A stretch of DNA of 64,000 bases, taken from Paraburkholderia fungorum (GTDB lineage: Bacteria; Pseudomonadota; Gammaproteobacteria; Burkholderiales; Burkholderiaceae). The notes under the pieces were generated by a model. That model did not search any database. It was not told the DNA's origin and saw nothing but the letters and a program-made list of their open reading frames with translations. A program made the translations under genes and the position numbers. Positions 57,501-64,000 of the stretch are shown here, in pieces (position 1 is the stretch's first letter; every line of letters starts with the position of its first letter). The DNA lies in NCBI RefSeq assembly GCF_900099835.1, contig NZ_FNKP01000001.1:1054001-1118000 (forward strand), written 5' to 3'.

Positions 57501-58463
57501 ATGAGCACCACGCTCGATTCCGCTGTCAACGCTCCGCTTGCCAATACGGCAAACCGGATGGATCACCTCGATTGGCTCGAAGCCGAGTCGATTCACATCC
57601 TGCGCGAACTGGTCGCCGAATGCAGCAAGCCCGCGCTGCTGTTTTCGGGCGGCAAGGATTCGGTCGTGGTATTGCACCTCGCGCTGAAGGCGTTCGGTAT
57701 CGGCGCAAATCGCAAGACCGTGCTGCCGTTCCCGCTCGTGCATATCGACACCGGCCACAACTACGACGAAGTGATCGACTTCCGCGACCGTCGCGCGCAA
57801 GAGATCGGCGCTGAACTGGTGGTGGGTCACGTTGAAGATTCGATCAAGCGCGGCACGGTGCGTCTGCGTCGCGAAACGGATTCGCGCAATGCTGCGCAAG
57901 CTGTGACGTTGCTCGAAACGATCGAACAGCATGGCTATACCGCGCTGATCGGCGGCGCGCGCCGCGACGAAGAAAAGGCCCGTGCGAAAGAACGGATCTT
58001 CTCGTTCCGCGACGAGTTCGGCCAGTGGGATCCGAAGGCACAACGCCCGGAATTGTGGAGCCTGTACAACGCGCGTCTGCATAACGGCGAACACCTGCGC
58101 GTGTTCCCGATTTCGAACTGGACCGAACTGGACGTGTGGCAGTACATCGCTCGCGAAAAGCTCGAACTGCCGTCGATCTACTACGCGCATCAACGCGAAA
58201 TCGTGCGCCGTAACGGCCTGCTCGTGCCGGTCACGCCGCTCACGCCGATGCGTGAAGGCGAGACCAGCGAGAACGCGCTGGTGCGTTTCCGTACCGTCGG
58301 CGACATCAGCTGCACGTGCCCGGTGGAAAGCGACGCGGACAATCTCGAGAAGATCATCGCCGAAACGGCCGTGACCGAGATCACGGAACGCGGCGCGACG
58401 CGGATGGACGACCAGGTCTCCGAAGCCGCGATGGAACAGCGTAAGAAGCAAGGTTATTTCTAA
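57501..58463 (+). CDS. cysD: Sulfate adenylyltransferase subunit 2
   Basis: A 320-residue PP-loop ATPase: LLFSGGKDSVVVLHLALKA is the PP motif, and HIDTGHNYDEVIDFRDRRA plus GGARRDEEKARAKERIFSFRDE are typical of CysD. With CysN it makes APS from sulfate and ATP. The ATG at 57501 is chosen (AAGGA upstream); the frame is open 45 codons further back to a TTG at 57366 but those residues are Ser/Ala/Asp-rich and not conserved. 143 bases separate it from cysH. Confidence 0.95.
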   Translation: MSTTLDSAVNAPLANTANRMDHLDWLEAESIHILRELVAECSKPALLFSGGKDSVVVLHLALKAFGIGANRKTVLPFPLVHIDTGHNYDEVIDFRDRRAQEIGAELVVGHVEDSIKRGTVRLRRETDSRNAAQAVTLLETIEQHGYTALIGGARRDEEKARAKERIFSFRDEFGQWDPKAQRPELWSLYNARLHNGEHLRVFPISNWTELDVWQYIAREKLELPSIYYAHQREIVRRNGLLVPVTPLTPMREGETSENALVRFRTVGDISCTCPVESDADNLEKIIAETAVTEITERGATRMDDQVSEAAMEQRKKQGYF

Positions 58464-58488
58464 GCACACGTACGAGGGTATGACAATC

Positions 58489-59805
58489 ATGAGCAGTATT
58501 CATCAACCAGAAGACCTCGGCGTGCTGCGTTTTATCACTGCGGGTAGCGTCGACGATGGCAAGAGCACGTTGATCGGCCGCCTGCTGTACGACAGCAAGG
58601 CCGTGTTGAGCGATCAGCTCTCGGCTCTGTCGCGCGCGAAGAACAAGCGTACCGTCGGCGACGAAATCGACCTGTCGCTGCTGACCGACGGCCTCGAAGC
58701 CGAACGCGAGCAAGGCATCACGATCGACGTCGCGTACCGTTATTTCGCGACGGCCAAGCGCAAGTTCATCATCGCCGATACGCCGGGTCACGAGCAGTAC
58801 ACCCGCAACATGGTGACGGGCGCATCGACCGCGCACGCCGCGATCATTCTCGTCGACGCGACGCGCGTGACGTTCGTCGACGGCGTTGCGCAATTGCTGC
58901 CGCAAACCAAGCGCCACAGCGCGATCGTCAAGCTGCTCGGTCTGCAGCACGCAATCGTCGCGATCAACAAGATGGATCTGGTCGACTACAGCGAGCAACG
59001 CTTCAACGAGATTCGCGACGCGTATGTCGAACTCGCGCGCCAGCTTGGTCTGAACGATGTGCGCTTCGTGCCGGTGTCGGCGCTGAAGGGCGACAACATC
59101 GTGACCGCCAGCGAAAGCATGCCGTGGTACGCGGGCGAGCCGCTGCTGGACCTGCTCGAAGCGCTGCCGGTGGAAATCCCGACGGGCCAGGCGCTGCGTT
59201 TCCCGGTGCAATGGGTCGCGCGTCAGGACGGCAGCCAGGCCGACGATTTCCGCGGCTACATGGGCCGTATCGAAGCGGGTGAAGTGAAGCTCGGCGACAC
59301 GATCGTCGTGTTGCCGGCTAACCGTGAAGCGACCGTGGCCGAAATCATCGCGCCGGTGGTCGGCGGTACTGCGGCAGTGGATCGCGCGTTCGCCGGTCAA
59401 ACCGTGACGATCCGTCTCGCGGAAGACGTCGACGTGTCGCGCGGCGATACCTTCGTGCTGCGCGAAGCCGCACCGGAACCGGCGAAGAAGCTCGAAGCCG
59501 ATCTGTGCTGGTTCGACGACACGCCGCTGTCGACGCAACGAAAGTATCTGTTGAAGCAGACCACCAACACGGTGTTCGCGCGCATCGGCGCGATCAAGGA
59601 AGTGCTCGACGTGCATACGCTGTCGCAAGCAACCGATCGCAAGGAACTGGCGATGAACGACATCGGCCGCGTGGCGCTGACGTTGCAGAAGCCGCTGGTG
59701 TGCGACGTGTACGACTCGCATCAGGGCACGGGCGCATTCGTGCTGATCGACGAAGCGACGCATCACACCGTCGCGGCCGGGATGATCCGGGCGTTTTCGG
59801 CGTAA
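58489..59805 (+). CDS. cysN: Sulfate adenylyltransferase subunit 1 (GTPase)
   Basis: A 438-residue EF-Tu-like GTPase. The P-loop is GSVDDGKST, followed by DTPGHEQY and NKMDLVDYS; domains 2 and 3 follow. It drives the CysD reaction by GTP hydrolysis. The ATG at 58489 is preferred, since GAGGG lies about ten bases before it; an in-frame ATG at 58480 is too close to that site. There is no C-terminal APS kinase (CysC) domain, in keeping with direct APS reduction by CysH. Confidence 0.95.
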   Translation: MSSIHQPEDLGVLRFITAGSVDDGKSTLIGRLLYDSKAVLSDQLSALSRAKNKRTVGDEIDLSLLTDGLEAEREQGITIDVAYRYFATAKRKFIIADTPGHEQYTRNMVTGASTAHAAIILVDATRVTFVDGVAQLLPQTKRHSAIVKLLGLQHAIVAINKMDLVDYSEQRFNEIRDAYVELARQLGLNDVRFVPVSALKGDNIVTASESMPWYAGEPLLDLLEALPVEIPTGQALRFPVQWVARQDGSQADDFRGYMGRIEAGEVKLGDTIVVLPANREATVAEIIAPVVGGTAAVDRAFAGQTVTIRLAEDVDVSRGDTFVLREAAPEPAKKLEADLCWFDDTPLSTQRKYLLKQTTNTVFARIGAIKEVLDVHTLSQATDRKELAMNDIGRVALTLQKPLVCDVYDSHQGTGAFVLIDEATHHTVAAGMIRAFSA

Positions 59806-59819
59806 GCGTCGGCGGGCGA

Positions 59820-59859
59820 GGGGCGCATGGCGATGCTTTGATGCGTCGCGTTGCGCCCC
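59820..59859 (+). repeat. Stem-loop between cysN and cobA
   Basis: GGGGCGCA (59820-59827) is inverted as TGCGCCCC (59852-59859), with further partial pairing of GCGATGC and GCGTCGC inside. Lacking a T run, it may tune expression of cobA relative to cysN rather than end transcription. Confidence 0.4.
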
Positions 59860-59878
59860 AACCAACAGGTTGATTCAA

Positions 59879-60634
59879 ATGGGTAAGGTTTATCTGATCG
59901 GCGCGGGGCCAGGCGCTGCGGACCTGATTACGGTGCGCGGCGCGCGTCTTCTAGCTACTGCCGATGTCGTGCTGCACGACGCGCTGGTCGAACCGGCCAT
60001 GCTCGATTACGCGCCTACACATGCGCGCCGGATTGCGGTGGGCAAGCGCTGCGGGCAGTTGTCGACAGCACAGCAGTTCATCAACAAGCAAATCGTCGAC
60101 GCAGCTCTGGAGCACGAAGTCGTAGTGCGTCTGAAGGGCGGCGACCCGATGCTGTTCGGTCGCGCTGACGAAGAAATGCGCGCGCTCGAAGCGGCCGGTA
60201 TCGAATACGAAGTGGTTCCCGGAATCACCGCTGCGCTGGCGAGCGCGGCGTCGTTGAAACGTTCGCTGACGTTGCGCGGCGTATCGCGCAGTGTCGCGCT
60301 GGCTACCTTCAGCCGCGCGCCTGGGTCCGATGAAATTCGCGAACAGGTGAACGCGGATTCGCTCGTGTTTTACATGGGCCGCGATAGTGGTGTCGAGATT
60401 GCGCAGCAATTGATCGACGCGGGCAAGCCGGTTTCGACGCCGGTCGCAATCGTCGAGGCTTGCAGCACGGCACGCGAACGCATGCTCACGCTGACACTCG
60501 AAGAACTCGCTGCGGGCGACGCGCAGCGCTGGGTCGATGCATCGCAGCCGAGCCTGCTGATGATCGGCGACGCGTTTGCCGAGCGTCAGCTCAACTTGGT
60601 TCGTGCAGCAGACGGGATGCTGGTCGCCGCCTGA
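59879..60634 (+). CDS. cobA: Uroporphyrinogen-III C-methyltransferase
   Basis: A 251-residue SUMT: GKVYLIGAGPGAADLITVRGARLL, VVVRLKGGDPMLFGRADEE and the VPGITAALASAASLKRSLTLRGVSRS segment are the SAM-binding family motifs. It makes precorrin-2, the first step to siroheme needed by CysI, which explains its place at the operon end. Only the methyltransferase domain is present (no CysG N-terminal part). The ATG at 59879 is preferred to a TTG three codons earlier. Confidence 0.94.
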   Translation: MGKVYLIGAGPGAADLITVRGARLLATADVVLHDALVEPAMLDYAPTHARRIAVGKRCGQLSTAQQFINKQIVDAALEHEVVVRLKGGDPMLFGRADEEMRALEAAGIEYEVVPGITAALASAASLKRSLTLRGVSRSVALATFSRAPGSDEIREQVNADSLVFYMGRDSGVEIAQQLIDAGKPVSTPVAIVEACSTARERMLTLTLEELAAGDAQRWVDASQPSLLMIGDAFAERQLNLVRAADGMLVAA

Positions 60635-60662
60635 GTCATCCTTCGCGCGATGGGCGGCGCAA

Positions 60663-61688
60663 TCAACCCCGCAATTCTCCCGGTCCTTTCCCCGTCCACC
60701 GCTTCAGCGCCCGCCGGAAATTCGCCGGATCGCTGAAGCCGAGCAGCATCGCGATATCGTCGGTGCTCATCTTCGTGGTCTTCAGATATTCAACCGCCAG
60801 CGAGCAGCGCACGTCGTCGACAATTGCGACGAACGACGTGCCTTCGCTCTCCAGTCGCCGCCGCAACGTGCGGCTCGTCATCTTCAATGCTTGCGCGGCT
60901 TCTTCCATGCCCGGGAATTCGCCCGGCTTGCGCATCAGCATCTGATACACCTCTCCCGATACACCGACCGAAGTCTTCGCCTGCCCGATCAGCCGGTCGC
61001 AGGTTTCCTGCAATAGCGTGGCCGTGAGCCGGTGCGCGAGTTGCGGCTTCTGTTCGAGGATGCTGCTGTCGTAATGAAGCTCGCATTGCGGCTGATCGAA
61101 ATAGCACGGACAGCCGAGATACTCGCTATAAATCTCCGCATGCGCGGGCGCAGGATACGAAAAGCAGGCTTTGGTCGGCGGACAGCTTCGACCCGCCACG
61201 TCCTGAAGATGCGTGACGTGCTGCATGAACTGCTGCTCCAGCAGGAACTGGCGCAATTCGACCGATGGACTGGAGATGAACGCGTCGGGAAAGGTCCAGA
61301 TGCCTTCGTCCGGATATTCAGTCCATTCGATCGTGAGCGTGGGCGTCGCGAGCTGATGGTACTTCACGCCCAGCCGGAAGTAGTCGCGCAGCGACAGGCA
61401 CGACATCAGCGCATAGCCGTACATTCCGTACGCGGACAGATGCAGCCGCGAGCCGGTGATGAACGGCGTGGCCGGACTGCACGACAGCAGAATCGCGTTA
61501 CGGCAGATGGCCAGGTATTGCCGCACCGAGGTTAGCGCCGCCGCATCGTTGAGCCGCGTGGCATCCACGCCGCTGCCTTTCAGGCAGTCTTCGGGCGCAA
61601 TACCCTGTTCGCCGAGCACTTCGACCAGCGCGGCGATCTTGTACGGCGCGTAAATGCGCTCGTTCTGCAACGGCAACTTCGACGGCAT
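60663..61688 (-). CDS. AraC-family regulator (OruR/ArgR-like, with Arabinose_bd type N-domain)
   Basis: A 341-residue regulator. The N-terminal about 190 residues (YGMYGYALMSCLSLRDYFRLGVKYHQLATP) form the ligand domain found in OruR-type AraC proteins; the C-terminal double helix-turn-helix is MEEAAQALKMTSRTLRRRLESEGTSF and MSTDDIAMLLGFSDPANFRRALKRWTG. It is divergent from the BKACE and transporter genes, so it probably activates them in response to their substrate. It converges with cobA, 28 bases away. Confidence 0.92.
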   Translation of the reverse strand: MPSKLPLQNERIYAPYKIAALVEVLGEQGIAPEDCLKGSGVDATRLNDAAALTSVRQYLAICRNAILLSCSPATPFITGSRLHLSAYGMYGYALMSCLSLRDYFRLGVKYHQLATPTLTIEWTEYPDEGIWTFPDAFISSPSVELRQFLLEQQFMQHVTHLQDVAGRSCPPTKACFSYPAPAHAEIYSEYLGCPCYFDQPQCELHYDSSILEQKPQLAHRLTATLLQETCDRLIGQAKTSVGVSGEVYQMLMRKPGEFPGMEEAAQALKMTSRTLRRRLESEGTSFVAIVDDVRCSLAVEYLKTTKMSTDDIAMLLGFSDPANFRRALKRWTGKGPGELRG

Positions 61689-61821
61689 CGCTTCACCTCA
61701 GATTGTCCCGGAACAACATCTGCGTGTCCGAAAATGACCTTACGAGGCGGATCGTATCCCACTAACATCGGTATCACAACAGACAGTCCATTCATGGATC
61801 GCCGCCGATAAGGAGACACCC
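61689..61821. promoter_or_regulatory. Divergent control region of AraC regulator and BKACE operon
   Basis: A 133-base gap with both promoters. The forward gene uses a TTG start with a strong AAGGAGA ribosome site. No clear operator repeat was identified. Confidence 0.45.
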
Positions 61822-62754
61822 TTGCCGAACCGAAAAGTCATCATTTCCTGCGCAGTGACCGGCGCGACGCATACGCCGTCGATGTCCGAATACCTTCCTC
61901 TCACGCCGGCGCAGATCGCCGCCCAGTCGATCGAAGCGGCCGAAGCCGGCGCCGCGATCCTGCATCTGCACGCCCGCAATCCCGCCGACGGCAAACCGAC
62001 ACCGTCGCCCGACGTGTTCCGGCAATTCGTGCCCGCGATCGTCGAGGCCACCGACGCGGTCATCAACATCACGACCGGCGGCAGCACGCGCATGACGCTC
62101 GCCGACCGGCTCGCCTATCCGCGCCTCGCGAAGCCCGAGATGTGCTCGCTGAACATGGGCTCGATGAACTTCTCGATCCATCCGATCGCCGCGCGCATGC
62201 CGTCGTGGCGCTATGACTGGGAGAAGGATTACATCGAAGGGATGGAGGACACGATCTTCCGCAATACCTTCAAGGACATCAAAAGCATCCTGCTCGAACT
62301 GGGCGAAACCGGCACGCGTTTCGAGTTCGAATGCTATGACGTCGGGCATCTGTACAACCTCGCGCATTTCGTCGACCAGGGCTTGATCAAGCCGCCGTTC
62401 TTCATTCAATCGGTGTTCGGCATTCTCGGCGGACTCGGCGCGGACCCCGAGAACATGACGGTGATGCGTTCCACTGCCGACCGCTTATTCGGCCGCGAAA
62501 ATTACCAGTTCTCGATTCTCGGCGCGGGCCGTCATCAGATGGCGTTCGTGACGATGGGCGCGATCATGGGCGGCAACGTGCGCGTCGGCCTCGAAGACAG
62601 CGTGTACCTGTCCAAAGGCGTGAAGGCGGAAAGCAACGCGCAGCAGGTGCGCAAGATTCGCCGCATTCTCGAAGAACTATCGTTTGAGATTGCGACCCCG
62701 GCCGAAGCGCGACAGATGCTCGGCCTCAAAGGCGCGGACAAGGTGAGCTTCTGA
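61822..62754 (+). CDS. BKACE-family (beta-keto acid cleavage enzyme, DUF849) protein
   Basis: A 310-residue TIM-barrel enzyme. PNRKVIISCAVTGATHTP is the family start, HLHARNPADGKPTP contains the zinc-binding HxH, and NITTGGS and CSLNMGSMNF are conserved loops. Characterised members condense a beta-keto acid with acetyl-CoA to give an acetoacetyl-type product and a new CoA thioester. Start is TTG at 61822 supported by AAGGAGA. The beta-keto acid is unknown; the MFS gene downstream likely imports the precursor and the AraC regulator upstream senses it. Confidence 0.92.
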   Translation: MPNRKVIISCAVTGATHTPSMSEYLPLTPAQIAAQSIEAAEAGAAILHLHARNPADGKPTPSPDVFRQFVPAIVEATDAVINITTGGSTRMTLADRLAYPRLAKPEMCSLNMGSMNFSIHPIAARMPSWRYDWEKDYIEGMEDTIFRNTFKDIKSILLELGETGTRFEFECYDVGHLYNLAHFVDQGLIKPPFFIQSVFGILGGLGADPENMTVMRSTADRLFGRENYQFSILGAGRHQMAFVTMGAIMGGNVRVGLEDSVYLSKGVKAESNAQQVRKIRRILEELSFEIATPAEARQMLGLKGADKVSF

Positions 62755-62832
62755 GCCAGGCCCGCTGATCCGGCCACGCCGGTAAAACCCAACCAATAAA
62801 AACAACAACACACCCTTTCAGGTGGAGACATC

Positions 62833-64000
62833 ATGACAACCCAGACAGCCGGCCCCGCCGGCAACGCGCTGCATCGCATCGCGACGCATAAGGCCATGCT
62901 GAGACTGATCCCGCTGATGTGCGCGATCTATTTCATGTCGTATCTCGACCGCACCAACGTGTCGCTCGCGAAGGCGCGGCTCGCCGCCGATCTCGGTATC
63001 AGCGCCGCCGCGTACGGTCTCGGCGCGGGCATCTTCTTCATCGGCTATGCGCTGCTCGAGGTGCCGAGCAACCTGGTCGCGCACCGGGTCGGGCCGCGTC
63101 GCTGGATCGCGCGAATCGCGGTCACGTGGGGCGCGCTCTCCGTCTCGATGATGTTCGTGCAGGGCGAGTGGTCGTTCTATACGATTCGCGTGCTGCTCGG
63201 CATCGCCGAGGCGGGTCTTTTCCCCGCGCTGATGTACATGGTGACGATGTGGTTCGCGCCGCAGGATCGCTCGGTGGCGGTGGGCTGGATCTACACGGCG
63301 CCCGCGCTGGCGCTGGTGATCGGCAACCCGCTGGGCGGCGCGTTCATGCAGATGGACGGGCTGGGCGGTCTGCACGGCTGGCAGTGGCTGTTCCTGCTCG
63401 AAGGCCTGCCGACCATCTTCGTGGGCGTATTCCTGTGGTTCAAACTGCCGGAAAAGCCGTCCGACGCACGCTGGCTATCCGCTGCCGAAGCGCAGGCGCT
63501 CGAAGCGCGCGCGGTGCCGGATGCCGCGCATCCCGGCATGTTCTCGCAAGACTGGCTCGCCGCGCTGAAGCGTCCGGCCACCGTGCTGATCGGCCTTATC
63601 TACTTTCTGAACCAGGTCGCTTTCGTCGGGCTCGTGTTCTTCACGCCCGCGATGATCCAGCAGATGCACGTGAAGTCGCCGCTGATGATCGGCGTGCTGT
63701 CGAGCAGTGTCGGGATTGGCTTTCTGCTCGGCGTGCTGGTGCTGCCGCGGATTCATCGCCGGGTGACGAACGATTGCCTCTATCTCGGCGTGCTGACCAC
63801 CGGGCTGGTGATCAGCGCGATCCTGTTCGTCTCGTCGAGCGTGCTGTCGATGCAACTCCTGCTGTTCGTCGTGACCGCGTTCTTCGCGGGCGGCGTGCTG
63901 CCGCTCTACTGGGCAATCGCGATGAAGCGTCTGCACGGCATCCAGGCCGCGGCGGGGCTCGCGTTCATCAATACGATCGGGCTGATCGGCGGCTTTGTCG
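62833..64000 (+). CDS. MFS transporter, anion:cation symporter type (cut by window edge)
   Basis: 389 codons are visible and the gene runs off the right edge. It starts MTTQTAGPAGNALHRIATHK at the ATG at 62833, 78 bases after the BKACE gene. At least ten membrane segments are present. YFMSYLDRTNVSLAKARL is the loop 1 region of the ACS family (tartrate, phthalate, hydroxyphenylacetate, glucarate carriers), with EVPSNLVAHRVGPRRWIAR as the conserved A-motif area. It probably imports the organic acid processed by the BKACE enzyme. Confidence 0.92.
   Translation, partial: MTTQTAGPAGNALHRIATHKAMLRLIPLMCAIYFMSYLDRTNVSLAKARLAADLGISAAAYGLGAGIFFIGYALLEVPSNLVAHRVGPRRWIARIAVTWGALSVSMMFVQGEWSFYTIRVLLGIAEAGLFPALMYMVTMWFAPQDRSVAVGWIYTAPALALVIGNPLGGAFMQMDGLGGLHGWQWLFLLEGLPTIFVGVFLWFKLPEKPSDARWLSAAEAQALEARAVPDAAHPGMFSQDWLAALKRPATVLIGLIYFLNQVAFVGLVFFTPAMIQQMHVKSPLMIGVLSSSVGIGFLLGVLVLPRIHRRVTNDCLYLGVLTTGLVISAILFVSSSVLSMQLLLFVVTAFFAGGVLPLYWAIAMKRLHGIQAAAGLAFINTIGLIGGFV

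Overview
The window comes from a high-GC beta-proteobacterial chromosome, most likely Paraburkholderia/Burkholderia. This is inferred from family content and gene order: an epimerase / WbpL-like transferase / WbpM-like dehydratase trio as in Burkholderia O-antigen loci; waaC-kdoO-waaA; a urt-ure block; paired DUF2844/DUF3443 genes; and a cysB // cysI-DUF934-cysH-cysD-cysN-cobA locus. No tRNA, rRNA, CRISPR array or intact insertion sequence was seen.

Layout. (1) 1-11.7 kb is the end of a polysaccharide (O-antigen type) locus. It holds a partial GT4 glycosyltransferase reading off the left edge, the epimerase, initiating transferase and dehydratase trio, an AT-richer accessory patch with two broken genes (a methyltransferase and a polytopic membrane protein), an intact secreted GH32 fructan hydrolase, and a second WecA-type initiating transferase. 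(2) 12-25.2 kb carries a chemoreceptor, a large membrane protein, a second surface-glycan operon on the minus strand (flippase, GT2, GT4, galE), manB, and the LPS inner-core genes waaC, kdoO (Kdo hydroxylase) and waaA. (3) 25.3-38.15 kb is a 12.8-kb minus-strand block for urea: urtABCDE (uptake), ureD, an amino-acid-type solute-binding protein, then ureABCEFG. Near-consensus sigma-54 elements lie ahead of urtA and ahead of the binding-protein gene, so the block is probably NtrC controlled from two promoters. (4) 38.7-42.7 kb is a tandem duplication of a DUF2844-DUF3443 gene pair. The DUF3443 lipoproteins carry the paired DTGS/DSGT motifs, a flap-like tyrosine and the hydrophobic-glycine motif of pepsin-type aspartic peptidases; one copy has a long linker encoded by a pure hexanucleotide repeat. 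(5) 43.1-44.1 kb has a rhodanese and pcm. (6) 44.6-51.6 kb is a LacI-regulated catabolic operon (regulator, three-part sugar ABC importer, TIM-barrel isomerase, GFO/IDH/MocA oxidoreductase) with a perfect 18-bp operator. (7) 51.6-53.2 kb has a small conserved protein and an orphan branched-chain-type binding protein. (8) 53.2-60.6 kb is assimilatory sulfate reduction under CysB. (9) 60.7-64 kb has an AraC regulator facing a BKACE-family enzyme and an MFS transporter cut by the right edge.

Together the genes cover cell-surface glycan assembly, nitrogen scavenging from urea, sulfate assimilation, and two nutrient-uptake/catabolism units of unknown substrate. The points most worth following are the DUF2844/DUF3443 pair as a possible surface aspartic-protease system, the three small insertions that break two neighbouring polysaccharide genes, and the sigma-54-driven binding protein inside the urease block.
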